Under the pieces are notes generated by a model that ran no database searches, was not told the DNA's origin, and saw nothing but the letters and a program-made list of their open reading frames with translations. From Desulfosarcina widdelii (GTDB lineage: Bacteria; Desulfobacterota; Desulfobacteria; Desulfobacterales; Desulfosarcinaceae): a DNA stretch of 64,000 bases. The stretch spans positions 4,898,001 through 4,962,000 of the forward strand of contig NZ_AP021875.1 of assembly GCF_009688965.1 (NCBI RefSeq), in the 5' to 3' direction. The position numbers were made by a program, and so were the translations under genes. The first letter of the stretch is position 1; every line of letters starts with the position of its first letter. This document shows, in pieces, positions 6,766 through 15,237 of this stretch.

Positions 6766-9171
6766 ATGACCAGAAAAATCAGGAAGGCAGCGGTCATCGG
6801 AAGCGGTGTCATGGGCGGCGGCATTGCGGCGCTTCTGGCCAGTGCCGGTGTGAAAACGCTGTTGCTGGACATCGTTCCGTTCGATCTCAAGGACGAGGAG
6901 AAAAGTGACCCGGTCGCCAGGAATCGGATCGCCAAAGCCGGAATGGATACGGTTCTCATGTCCCGGCCGGCGTTGCTCATGCAGCCCAAGGATGCCGATC
7001 TGATTTCCATCGGAAACCTTGAGGATGACTTCGACAAACTGGCCGAATGCGACTGGATCGTGGAAGTGGTGGTCGAGAATCTGAAGATCAAGCAGGAATT
7101 GCTCAAACGCATCGAACCGGTGAAAAAGCCGGGCGCCATCGTTTCTTCGAACACCTCCGGCATTCCGCTGAAGAGCATGAGTGAAGGTCTCGGCGCCGAA
7201 TTCAAACAGCATTTTCTGGGAACCCATTTTTTCAATCCTGTCCGCTACATGAAGCTTTTGGAAATCATCCCCGGAGAAGATACCCTTCCCGAGGTTTTGG
7301 ATTTCATGGCCGACTACGGCGAGCGTGTCCTGGGCAAAGGTATCGTCTGGGCCAAGGACACCCCCAATTTCGTGGGCAACCGCATCGGCGTCCAGGGCAT
7401 GGTCAAAACCATGCAGCTGATGCTGGAAGACGGCATGACGATTCCCGAGGTCGACGCCCTGTTCGGCCCTGCCATGGGCCGCCCCAAAACCGCCATGTTC
7501 AAGACAGCCGATCTGGTCGGCCTGGACACCCTGGCCCACGTGGCCAAGAATACCTATGACCTGGTTGCCGACGACGAGGCCCGGGACGATTTCGTCATGC
7601 CCGAATTCGTGGGCAAGATGATCGAAGGCAAAATGCTGGGGAAAAAGACCAAGGGCGGCTTCTATAAAACCGATCTGACCCCAGAATGGAAAAAAATCCG
7701 CAAGGTCATCGATCCGGCAACCATGGAACATGGCGAGTACGGCAAGGTGGAACTGCCCTGCCTATCCGCCGCCAAGGCCGCCAAGACCCTGCCCGAGAAG
7801 ATGAAGGCCGTGGTCTACGGAGACGACAAGGGCGCCAAGTTCGCCTGGAAGGCGATCTCCGCCAACCTGATCTACGCAGCCAACCGGATTCCGGAAATCT
7901 CCGATACCATCGTCGAGATCGACAATGCCATGAAATGGGGTTTCAACCTCGAGATGGGCCCCTTCGAGACCTGGGATGCCATCGGCGTGAAAGAGTCTGT
8001 GGCCAAAATGGAAGCCGACGGACTTACCGTTCCCGAATCCGTCAAAGCCATGCTGGCCGCCGGTAACGACAATTTCTACAAAATGGAAAACGGCAAGCCC
8101 TATTTTTACGATTTTGCCGCCTCCGCCTACCAGCCGGTAAAAATCAGCGACAATATCATTTCCCTGGCCGGCCTCAAGGCCGACAGCAAAACCGTCAAGA
8201 GCTGCGACTCCGCCTCCCTGGTGGATCTCGGCGACGGTGTTTTCTGCTGTGAGTTCCACACCAAGATGAATGCGTTAAACGGCGAATTGATTACCTTCAT
8301 GGGTGAGGCCTTGGAATATGTGGACGCCAACGGCGTCGGCATGGTTCTTGGCAACCAGGCCGGCGGCATGCCTGGAGCGTTTTCGGCCGGTGCCGATCTG
8401 ACTCAGGTCGCCATGGCAGCGAAAGAAAACCAGCTCGATCAGGTGGAAGCCATGATCCATGAACTTCACAGGGTCGTACAGCTCGAAAAGTACTCGCCTT
8501 TCCCGGTGGTGGCCGCACCCTTCGGCCTGGCGCTGGGCGGTGGATGCGAAGTCTGCCTGGCCGCAGACCGGATCGTGGCTCATTCGGAGCTTTACATGGG
8601 GCTGGTGGAAATCGGCGTGGGACTGCTGCCCGGCGGCGGTGGCTGCCTCAACCTGTGGAAGAAAATGACCTGCGATATTCCCGCACCTGTGACGGACGTG
8701 GATCTGGCCAAGTTCTTCGTTCCGACCTTCATGGCCATTGCCATGGCCAAAGTCTCCATGTCGGCCGCCGAAGCCCGCGCCAACGGCTTCCTCGGCCCCA
8801 AGGATCGCATCGTGTTCAACCGTGACTATCTCATCGGGGAAGCCAAGAAAGAGGTCCTCAAGATGGTCGATGAAGGCTACGCACCGCCGGTACGACGCCC
8901 CATCAAGGTCTTCGGCGCCGCGGCCCAGGGCATGATCGCCGCCGAGCTGTTCAACATGCAGTCGGCCAAGTACGTCAGCGAATACGACGTGTTTTTGGCC
9001 AAACGGATCGCAACCGTGATCAGCGGCGGCGATGTGCGCACCAACAGCTTTGTGGATGAAGAGGTGATTCTCAACCTGGAAAGAGAAACGTTTATCGATT
9101 TCCTGAAAGAGGAAAAGACCCTTGCCAGGATCGAGCACATGCTGACTACCGGCAAGCCCCTGAGAAATTAA
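6766..9171 (+). CDS. fadN: 3-hydroxyacyl-CoA dehydrogenase / enoyl-CoA hydratase (FadN type)
   Basis: This bifunctional enzyme hydrates enoyl-CoA and oxidises 3-hydroxyacyl-CoA in beta-oxidation. The 801-residue protein has the dehydrogenase first: the NAD-binding loop GSGVMGGGIAALLASAG near residue 12, and the catalytic His/Glu in HFFNPVRYMKLLEIIPG near residue 155. The crotonase-fold domain lies in the C-terminal half, with both catalytic Glu residues visible in GGGCEVCLAAD and MGLVEIGVG. This order is that of Bacillus FadN rather than E. coli FadB, where the hydratase comes first. The ATG at 6766 has AGGAGG upstream. It is followed after 15 bases by the thiolase gene. Confidence 0.93.
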   Translation: MTRKIRKAAVIGSGVMGGGIAALLASAGVKTLLLDIVPFDLKDEEKSDPVARNRIAKAGMDTVLMSRPALLMQPKDADLISIGNLEDDFDKLAECDWIVEVVVENLKIKQELLKRIEPVKKPGAIVSSNTSGIPLKSMSEGLGAEFKQHFLGTHFFNPVRYMKLLEIIPGEDTLPEVLDFMADYGERVLGKGIVWAKDTPNFVGNRIGVQGMVKTMQLMLEDGMTIPEVDALFGPAMGRPKTAMFKTADLVGLDTLAHVAKNTYDLVADDEARDDFVMPEFVGKMIEGKMLGKKTKGGFYKTDLTPEWKKIRKVIDPATMEHGEYGKVELPCLSAAKAAKTLPEKMKAVVYGDDKGAKFAWKAISANLIYAANRIPEISDTIVEIDNAMKWGFNLEMGPFETWDAIGVKESVAKMEADGLTVPESVKAMLAAGNDNFYKMENGKPYFYDFAASAYQPVKISDNIISLAGLKADSKTVKSCDSASLVDLGDGVFCCEFHTKMNALNGELITFMGEALEYVDANGVGMVLGNQAGGMPGAFSAGADLTQVAMAAKENQLDQVEAMIHELHRVVQLEKYSPFPVVAAPFGLALGGGCEVCLAADRIVAHSELYMGLVEIGVGLLPGGGGCLNLWKKMTCDIPAPVTDVDLAKFFVPTFMAIAMAKVSMSAAEARANGFLGPKDRIVFNRDYLIGEAKKEVLKMVDEGYAPPVRRPIKVFGAAAQGMIAAELFNMQSAKYVSEYDVFLAKRIATVISGGDVRTNSFVDEEVILNLERETFIDFLKEEKTLARIEHMLTTGKPLRN

Positions 9172-9186
9172 AAAGGAGGACCCACA

Positions 9187-10371
9187 ATGAGAGATGCATA
9201 TATCGTTTCGTCCGTCAGGACACCCGGATGCCGGCGCGGCAAAGGGGCTTTGAAAGATACCCGCCCCGAGGATCTGCTCTCCTTCATCATGAAGGCTGCG
9301 GTCGAAAAAGCCGGCTCCATCGAACCCAAGGATATCGACGATGTCATGATCGGCTGCTCCTTTCCCGAGGCGGAACAGGGACTCAACATCGGCCGGCTGG
9401 CTAACCAGATCGCCGGCTTTCCCATCACCGTTTCCGGCGCTACCGTCAACCGCTTCTGCTCCTCCGGCCTGGAAGCCATTGCTCTGGCCTCTCTGCGGGT
9501 CATGGCCGGCTGGTCTGAAATGACCTTGGGCGGCGGCGTGGAATCCATGACTTACGTTCCCATGGGCGGCAATCTGCCCCGCCCTCATCCCGAACATTGC
9601 AGGGCCCAGGCGGATCTGTACTGCTCCATGGGCATCACCGCGGAGAACGTGGCCAACCGTTACAACGTCACACGCGAGGACCAGGACGCCTTTGCCTACG
9701 AATCACAGATGAAGGCCACCAAGGCCCAGAAGGAAGGCCTGTTCACCGAGATCGTACCCACACCGGCGGCCAAGTTCGTCCTTCAGGAAAACGGCACCTA
9801 TAAAAAGGAAACCTTCCTTCAGGATTTCGACGACGGCGTTCGCGCCACCACGACTCTGGAGGGATTGGCCAAACTGCGGGCCGTATTCGCCGCCGGAGGA
9901 TCGGTCACCGCCGGCAATTCCTCCCAAACCACTGACGGAGCGGCAACCAGCATTATTGCCAGCGAAAAAGCCGTCAAGAAATTTGGTCTCAAGCCTATCG
10001 CCAAGCTGAAGATGTACACCACCGTAGGCTGCGAGCCGGATGAAATGGGCGTGGGGCCTCGTTATGCCATTCCCAAGCTGTTGGATCTGGCCGGCATGAA
10101 GACCAGCGACATCGGCCTTTGGGAAATCAACGAGGCCTTTGCTTCCCAGGCCCTCTACTGCATCCGCGAGCTGGGCCTCGAGAACAGCATGGATATCATC
10201 AACATCAACGGCGGCGCCATCGCCCTGGGCCACCCCTTGGGATGCACCGGCGCCAAACTTTGCGCCACCCTGTTGGCCAACATGCAGCGCAAGGGCGTCA
10301 AGTACGGTGTGGAGTCCATGTGCATCGGCGGCGGCATGGGAGCCGCGGCACTTTTCGAGCTTTGCGACTAA
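9187..10371 (+). CDS. fadA: acetyl-CoA acyltransferase (3-ketoacyl-CoA thiolase)
   Basis: The thiolase cleaves 3-ketoacyl-CoA with CoA to acetyl-CoA and a shortened acyl-CoA, the last step of beta-oxidation. The 394-residue length is standard. The nucleophilic Cys lies in [12 protein letters not shown] near residue 90, the His in [16 protein letters not shown] near residue 350, and the second Cys in [10 protein letters not shown] near residue 380. AAGGAGG precedes the ATG. It is co-transcribed with fadN and followed by a strong terminator. No acyl-CoA dehydrogenase gene follows, so the first oxidation step must be encoded elsewhere. Confidence 0.95.
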   Translation: MRDAYIVSSVRTPGCRRGKGALKDTRPEDLLSFIMKAAVEKAGSIEPKDIDDVMIGCSFPEAEQGLNIGRLANQIAGFPITVSGATVNRFCSSGLEAIALASLRVMAGWSEMTLGGGVESMTYVPMGGNLPRPHPEHCRAQADLYCSMGITAENVANRYNVTREDQDAFAYESQMKATKAQKEGLFTEIVPTPAAKFVLQENGTYKKETFLQDFDDGVRATTTLEGLAKLRAVFAAGGSVTAGNSSQTTDGAATSIIASEKAVKKFGLKPIAKLKMYTTVGCEPDEMGVGPRYAIPKLLDLAGMKTSDIGLWEINEAFASQALYCIRELGLENSMDIININGGAIALGHPLGCTGAKLCATLLANMQRKGVKYGVESMCIGGGMGAAALFELCD

Positions 10372-10411
10372 ACCATTTGATATAAAAAGAAAAAAACAAA
10401 TATAATCGTAT

Positions 10412-10456
10412 AAAAATCAATCAGGCTGCCTTTTTCGGGCGGCCTGATTGATTTTT
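10412..10456. terminator. bidirectional-looking intrinsic terminator after fadA
   Basis: The arms AAAAATCAATCAGGC (10412-10426) and GCCTGATTGATTTTT (10442-10456) form a perfect 15-pair stem that can extend inward by a few more pairs. A run of T lies at the 3' end in both orientations. It lies 40 bases after the fadA stop. Confidence 0.85.
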
Positions 10457-10522
10457 AAGGTTTGCATGTTCGGAAGACCTGTGATAGTTGCAAAATTGTT
10501 CGATCCAAAAAGGAATCTCGTA

Positions 10523-10603
10523 ATGCTTCTCTCAGCAGGCACAAACGCATTTTATTTCGGTTATTATTTTTATTTCAGCCGAGGTGCGCCTGTGGTTCGC
10601 TGA
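10523..10603 (+). CDS. aromatic leader peptide of the DAHP synthase attenuator, 26 aa
   Basis: This short frame starts with ATG, preceded by AAGGA at eight bases, and encodes 26 residues. Nine consecutive codons, 10550-10576, read F-Y-F-G-Y-Y-F-Y-F: four Phe and four Tyr, followed by S-R-G-A-P and a TGA stop at 10601-10603. This is the hallmark of amino-acid leader peptides such as PheL and PheM of enteric bacteria. The end of the frame overlaps the 5' strand of a possible antiterminator (10588-10597). Scarcity of charged Phe- or Tyr-tRNA would stall the ribosome and let downstream transcription continue. A possible promoter (TTGCAT and GATAGT) lies at about 10467-10495. Confidence 0.85.
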   Translation: MLLSAGTNAFYFGYYFYFSRGAPVVR

Positions 10604-10639
10604 TTTTTTGATAACAAGGAAAGCGTAAAAGCCGCAGGC
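10588..10639 (+). promoter_or_regulatory. antiterminator pairing of the DAHP synthase attenuator
   Basis: Segment GCCTGTGGTT (10588-10597, inside the last codons of the leader peptide) can pair over all ten positions, with two G-U pairs, with AGCCGCAGGC (10630-10639), which is the 5' arm of the following terminator. The two structures are therefore mutually exclusive. A protector hairpin around 10576-10602 (CAGC with GCTG, AGG with CCT) could form when the ribosome finishes the leader peptide, freeing the terminator arm. Confidence 0.75.
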
Positions 10640-10660
10640 AAAAAAGCCTGCGGCTTTTTT
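10627..10660 (+). terminator. attenuator terminator upstream of the DAHP synthase gene
   Basis: The arms AAAAGCCGCAGGC and GCCTGCGGCTTTT form a 13-pair stem with a six-A loop, followed by a T-run. It lies 24 bases after the leader-peptide stop and 41 bases before the DAHP synthase start. It is therefore placed to stop transcription before the gene and not to end a preceding one, which already has its own terminator at 10412-10456. Confidence 0.88.
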
Positions 10661-10700
10661 ATTTGTGAAACACCATTGAAAACCGGAAAGGAGCATCGGC

Positions 10701-11792
10701 ATGCAAAAGACCTATGACATTCGCGTAGCGAAATTCGAACCGCTGATTTCACCCGCTCAACTGAAGGAAGATCTTCCCCTGACCGAAGCGTCCTATGGCA
10801 CGGTGGTGGAAGGGCGCAAGGCGATTGCCGACATCCTGGAGGGAAAGGATTCCCGGATGCTGGTGATTACCGGCCCCTGCTCCATCCACGACGAGGCGGC
10901 GGCCATGGATTACGCCCGACGGCTGCGCGAATTGAGCGCAAGGGTTGCGGAAACCATGCTGCTGGTCATGCGGGTTTATTTCGAAAAACCGCGCACCAAT
11001 GTGGGGTGGAAGGGTCTGATCAACGATCCCCGGTTGGACGGGAGCTACGATATCAACGCCGGGCTGAAGCGGGCGCGCCACCTTTTGCTGGACATTACCG
11101 ACATGGGTCTGCCTACCGCCACCGAACTGCTGGACCCCATCGTTCCCCAGTACATTGCCGGACTGGTCTGCTGGGCCGCTATCGGCGCGCGCACCACCGA
11201 ATCCCAGACCCACCGGGAGATGGCCAGCGGCCTTTCCATGCCGGTCGGCTTCAAGAACTGTACGGACGGCGACCTGTCCACAGCGGTCAATGCCATGATC
11301 GCCGCCGGATCGCCCCAGCATTTTCTGGGCATCGATCCCGACGGAAAGTCTTGCAGCGTTACCACTACCGGCAATCCTCACGCCCATCTGGTGCTGCGCG
11401 GCGGAAGCCGTCCCAATTACGATTCGGTCAGCATCGGCGAAGCCCGGGGGATACTGGAAGATAAAGGGGTGGCCCGGGCGATCATGGTCGATTGTTCCCA
11501 TGGCAATTCCAGAAAAAACCACGCCCTTCAGGCCTCGGTCTGGCAGGATGTCATCAACCAGCGTCTGGACGGCAACGATGCCATTATCGGCATGATGCTG
11601 GAGAGCAATCTCGAGGCAGGCAATCAGAAAAACACGGGGGATTTGCAGGCTTTGCAATACGGGGTGTCCATTACCGATGCCTGCATCGATTGGGAAACGA
11701 CCGAACGATTGATTTTATCGGCCCATGAGCAGTTGGTCGGCACGACTGAGTCCGATGGGGGCAACTTTTCCGGTCGATATAAAGTCGCCTAG
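10701..11792 (+). CDS. 3-deoxy-7-phosphoheptulonate (DAHP) synthase, class I AroFGH type
   Basis: The enzyme condenses phosphoenolpyruvate with erythrose 4-phosphate, the entry step of the shikimate pathway. The 363-residue protein shows GPCSIHD near residue 60, RVYFEKPRTNVGWKG near 95, PTATELLDP near 140, and the metal-binding region VDCSHGNSRK near 265. Length and N-terminal extension fit the feedback-regulated AroF/AroG/AroH group; which amino acid inhibits it cannot be read from sequence. AAAGGAG precedes the ATG. Upstream lies an attenuator rich in Phe and Tyr codons, pointing to control by those amino acids. Its stop overlaps the convergent gene's stop. Confidence 0.95.
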   Translation: MQKTYDIRVAKFEPLISPAQLKEDLPLTEASYGTVVEGRKAIADILEGKDSRMLVITGPCSIHDEAAAMDYARRLRELSARVAETMLLVMRVYFEKPRTNVGWKGLINDPRLDGSYDINAGLKRARHLLLDITDMGLPTATELLDPIVPQYIAGLVCWAAIGARTTESQTHREMASGLSMPVGFKNCTDGDLSTAVNAMIAAGSPQHFLGIDPDGKSCSVTTTGNPHAHLVLRGGSRPNYDSVSIGEARGILEDKGVARAIMVDCSHGNSRKNHALQASVWQDVINQRLDGNDAIIGMMLESNLEAGNQKNTGDLQALQYGVSITDACIDWETTERLILSAHEQLVGTTESDGGNFSGRYKVA

Positions 11793-12226
11793 CGCACGAC
11801 ACCGCCATGGGATTCGATCATGGTCCTCAGGCTCACGAAGTTGGCGCGGACGGTTACCATCTGCAGCCAGATACCGGCAACTTCGAATCCGTTTCTGGAC
11901 TGGCGGATGTCGACCTTGAACGGGTAGGGATACTGGCGGTCGATTTCGGGAATAATGATGTCGAAGCGGATCGATCCATCCTGGCGCCCCTTGTAGGTGA
12001 AAATGCGGTTGCCGATATTCACTTGTTTGCCCAGCTCGAGGACACGCGTCTCTTTGGAAAAACCGATACTGGCGGTATCGGTTTTCGGCAAGGTCATTTT
12101 GCGGCCGAAAAAAGTGGTTGGATCCACATTGCCGGTGGTCAGATAGATTAACGAGGCGCTGAACATGATGCCCACGACGCCAAAGAAAAGAATGACAACC
12201 CACTTATATGCTTGTGTGCTTTCCAT
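11789..12226 (-). CDS. small membrane-anchored protein, 145 aa
   Basis: One N-terminal membrane helix (residues about 9-30, WVVILFFGVVGIMFSASLIYL) is followed by a predicted extracytoplasmic domain with alternating strands (GNRIFTYKGRQDGSIRFDIIIPE). There is no lipobox. AGGAG lies five bases before the ATG. I do not recognise the family. Its stop codon overlaps that of the convergent DAHP synthase gene, with no terminator between, so transcripts from both sides may run into each other. Confidence 0.7.
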   Translation of the reverse strand: MESTQAYKWVVILFFGVVGIMFSASLIYLTTGNVDPTTFFGRKMTLPKTDTASIGFSKETRVLELGKQVNIGNRIFTYKGRQDGSIRFDIIIPEIDRQYPYPFKVDIRQSRNGFEVAGIWLQMVTVRANFVSLRTMIESHGGVVR

Positions 12227-12558
12227 GGCAACTCCTGAGGAAAAGCGGTCTTGCCTGCTCCCGGGGGTGGTTTGGCGCCAACACCCCTCGGCGACAATTT
12301 TTAGAAGGTTTGTACAAATGTACTTATTAATGTATAATTTGTCAAATAGAAGTTTTTTATGAAAAGGTATTCATTTGATATTTTAAAAATTAAATAATTC
12401 TTGGGTGAACCTTAATGTACGGAATGTTCTTTTGACCGAAGAGGCGAACGCATCAATCCCATATTGCATTATTCGGCCATTCGGGGCTGAATATGAAGAA
12501 AAAACGAAGCGAGTGATCACTCTATGCCGTTTGGCCGGGCATCGACACAATCAACGGT
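12227..12558. other. AT-rich intergenic stretch without a gene
   Basis: This stretch separates the small membrane protein gene from the LysE-like gene, both on the minus strand. It is AT-rich near 12300-12420, as expected for promoter DNA. An imperfect eight-pair hairpin (12471-12492) has no T-run. I see no RNA gene or coding frame. Confidence 0.5.
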
Positions 12559-13194
12559 TCAGGAGATGAGCTTCCGGACTCCGGAAAATGCGAAGAGGAA
12601 TGAGAAGGCGATAAGAAAGAGGGCACAGGTGCCGATGAGAATGCGGTAGCTGCGGTCGGACAGCAATTTGCGGCCTTTCCAGACCGCCGTGCTTACGGCG
12701 GCATACCAGAACAGGTCCCCCAAAATGTGGCCGCTGAAAAAGGCCACCACCCCCATAATGCCGGCATCCATGCTGTGCAGAATGTATCCCAACCCGATGG
12801 TGGCCCACCAGATGCTCCAGTAGGGGTTGGCCAGGCTCATCAAAATGCCGGAAAGAATCAGGTTTTTGCCCTCGGCGTTATCTCCGGCTGTGGTCAGAAC
12901 CATGGTCGGCAGGGATTTTAGCATGCCGACGCCCATCCAGAGCAATACAGCCGAACCGGCCAGGGCGATGACGATAAAGACCGGCTTCATCTTCAGCACA
13001 GGAGCCAGGCCCATGAGCAGGGCCAGCACCAGTGCAAGTTCCAAAACACCATGGCCGACAATTAAAAGCGGGCCGGTCATCATTCCCCGCCGGGGGCTTT
13101 CGCTGATAGTGATTGTCAGCAGCGGTCCCGGCATGACGGCGCCGGAGAGTGCGACGATAAAAGAGGTTACAAACAGGGTGATAAACAGGGACAT
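12559..13194 (-). CDS. LysE/RhtB-family translocator
   Basis: The family exports amino acids or related small molecules across the inner membrane. The 211-residue protein has about six hydrophobic segments and the N-terminal family pattern GAVMPGPLLTITISESPRRG, and the later ANPYWSIWW corresponds to the conserved Asn-Pro region of LysE-like exporters. The substrate is unknown. It is the last gene of a tight minus-strand run, 14 bases after the DUF4126 gene. Confidence 0.85.
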   Translation of the reverse strand: MSLFITLFVTSFIVALSGAVMPGPLLTITISESPRRGMMTGPLLIVGHGVLELALVLALLMGLAPVLKMKPVFIVIALAGSAVLLWMGVGMLKSLPTMVLTTAGDNAEGKNLILSGILMSLANPYWSIWWATIGLGYILHSMDAGIMGVVAFFSGHILGDLFWYAAVSTAVWKGRKLLSDRSYRILIGTCALFLIAFSFLFAFSGVRKLIS

Positions 13195-13208
13195 GGTGTC
13201 TGCTTCAA

Positions 13209-13838
13209 TCAGGTCAACGGCGGCGGTGCCTGCCGGGGAGAAAATAGCTGTTTGATTTTAGCGGCCAGCATTTTTATCCCCATCCACAGTTTGGGGAGCA
13301 GCCAGATCAACAGCAGGATGAACAGGACCAGCAGGACGATGAAAAACCAGGGATGGTTCACCGCCGTCCAGATGCCGCCGATGACCATGATGTCTTCCAC
13401 GATGGAAGCGGTCCAGTTGGTGAACGGTTCCGGGGAGGCGTTGATCAGCAGCCGGGAGCCGGCTTTGGCGCCGTGGGTACCGGCGGCCAGCGTGCCGCCG
13501 AGCAGCGCAGCGGCCAGACTGACTGCTGGGTTGATGTCCCCGACGGCGCCGGCGGCCAGAAGGGCGCCTGCGGGGATGCGGATGAAAGTGTGAATCGTGT
13601 CCCAGCCCGTGTCCACGCCGGGCATTTTGTCGGCAACGAACTCCACGGCAAACATCAGGCAGGCGGCGCCAATGACCAGCGGGTTGGCCAGAATCTGCAA
13701 ATCCGGCGGCAGGGTCATGTTGCCGGTGGCGCCCAGGATGCCCAAGGTGGCGATGGCCGCGTAGAGGTTGATGCCGGCGGCCCAGGCCGCCCCCATGGTC
13801 AGGGCGATGATGTCGGTGATTTCGTTGACTTGTTCCAT
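13209..13838 (-). CDS. DUF4126 family membrane protein
   Basis: Four to five hydrophobic segments and the glycine-rich N-terminal region (MGAAWAAGINLYAAIATLGILG), followed by FVADKMPGVDTGWDTIHTFI, are characteristic of DUF4126. The C-terminal half holds a long membrane helix (FFIVLLVLFILLLIWLLPKL) and a basic tail. The family has no assigned function. It lies between yihY and the LysE-like gene. Confidence 0.85.
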   Translation of the reverse strand: MEQVNEITDIIALTMGAAWAAGINLYAAIATLGILGATGNMTLPPDLQILANPLVIGAACLMFAVEFVADKMPGVDTGWDTIHTFIRIPAGALLAAGAVGDINPAVSLAAALLGGTLAAGTHGAKAGSRLLINASPEPFTNWTASIVEDIMVIGGIWTAVNHPWFFIVLLVLFILLLIWLLPKLWMGIKMLAAKIKQLFSPRQAPPPLT

Positions 13839-13887
13839 CGTCGATCTTCTCCGGAGAAAAGGGCTTGCAACGGATTTTTGCGATCCA

Positions 13888-15222
13888 TCACAAGTTTTTA
13901 ATCAAACGGTTGGCGTCGGAACACTCCGACACGGATCGTAACTCCGTCAGGGTCGCGGACAGGGCCTCCATTTCCTGAAGGCGGGGCAACGGCCCGTTGT
14001 TCTGCCCCACATCGTCCAGGGCCGCCACCACATCGTTGACGGTGAGACTGCCAATATCCCGGGCCGGCTGCAACGCCGGGTCTCCGTTGGACGGGTCTTC
14101 GATTCGCACCAGGATGTTTCCTTTTACCAGAAGATCGGACAGGCTGTCCACCAGGGCTGGAGAAAGGGCCAGCGAATCGGCAATCTGATCGGTGGTCTGG
14201 GCCGGCTTGCCTTTTTGAAACAAGCTCACGACATGGCGGCAGATGGCCAGGGCCAAAAGCCGGGTCCGGGCCATGCTCATTTTTCGTCCGCCATCGGAGC
14301 CGTCCATGTGATCTGCATTCTGGTAACCATGGGAAATTTCCGCACCCACCAGGACGATGATCCAGCTTATCTGCAGCCACAGCAGGAACATGGGCAGGGC
14401 GGCGAAGCTCCCGTAAATGGCGTTGTACTTGGACACCAGAAACTGAAAATAAATGTAGGCCCCCTGAACGATCTGGTAGGCGCTGCCGGCGATGAAGCCG
14501 GCTAAAAGTGCGCCGTCAAAGCGCACCCGGGTATTGGGCATGATGATATAGACCAGGGTAAATAAAATCCAGATGAGGGCGTAGGGCAGCAGTTTAAGGC
14601 CAACGGTAATGGCCGTGCCCGCCACCTCCGTCATTCCGAAGCGGCCGGACATGGCCGTGACCTGATGCGTGATAAAAACGGTAACGCTGCCGGACATGAT
14701 CACCAGCACCGGACAGATCAGCGTGATGGTGACATAGTCGCTCAGTTTTCGGATAAACGGGCGTGAACGAACGTTCCAGATATGGTTGAATGAACTTTCG
14801 ATATTGCCCAGCACTTTGATGACGGACCAGATGAGAACCACGATGCCGATGCCGGCGATCATGCCGCCTTTCGTGTTTTCCAGCATGTTCTGGGCAAAAC
14901 CGATGATTCTCTGGACCACCTCCTGCTGGGCGGCGAATTGCTCAAGCAGTTCCTGCTGAAGCCTTTTTTCGAACCCGAAGCCTTTGGCGATGCCGAAGGC
15001 CATGGCGGCGACAGGGACAATCGAGAGCAGCGTGAAAAAGGTCAGGGCTGAAGCGCGCAGGGTCCCTTGATGGCGTGCAAAGCCCCGAACCGAAAGAACC
15101 ATTGTGCGCACCAGCCGGATCGGCAGCCACTTGAGGGCTGAATAGTCCCGGCGCTCTGCCTGCCAGAGGGTCGTGGTGAAAAATGCTGTCAGCCGGTTCA
15201 ATGGCGTCCTGGTTTTTTCCAT
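13888..15222 (-). CDS. YihY/BrkB family membrane protein with C-terminal winged-helix-like region
   Basis: The N-terminal 300 residues match the YihY/BrkB family: RASALTFFTLLSIVPVAA near residue 60, then five to six membrane helices, with ISWIIVLVGAEISHGYQ at the end of the membrane part. The C-terminal 130 residues form a soluble region with a helix-turn-helix-like pattern (TTDQIADSLALSPALVDSLSDLLVKGNILVRIED), an arrangement seen in the longer members of this family. The molecular function is unsettled. It starts 15 bases after the ettA stop, so it probably belongs to the same transcript. Confidence 0.88.
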   Translation of the reverse strand: MEKTRTPLNRLTAFFTTTLWQAERRDYSALKWLPIRLVRTMVLSVRGFARHQGTLRASALTFFTLLSIVPVAAMAFGIAKGFGFEKRLQQELLEQFAAQQEVVQRIIGFAQNMLENTKGGMIAGIGIVVLIWSVIKVLGNIESSFNHIWNVRSRPFIRKLSDYVTITLICPVLVIMSGSVTVFITHQVTAMSGRFGMTEVAGTAITVGLKLLPYALIWILFTLVYIIMPNTRVRFDGALLAGFIAGSAYQIVQGAYIYFQFLVSKYNAIYGSFAALPMFLLWLQISWIIVLVGAEISHGYQNADHMDGSDGGRKMSMARTRLLALAICRHVVSLFQKGKPAQTTDQIADSLALSPALVDSLSDLLVKGNILVRIEDPSNGDPALQPARDIGSLTVNDVVAALDDVGQNNGPLPRLQEMEALSATLTELRSVSECSDANRLIKNL

Positions 15223-15237
15223 GTCCGTTTCCAGGGG

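Noticed and set aside
8275-9597. 440-codon open frame on the minus strand across fadN and fadA
   Set aside because: Composition is that of an antisense shadow, and both plus-strand genes have intact catalytic motifs.
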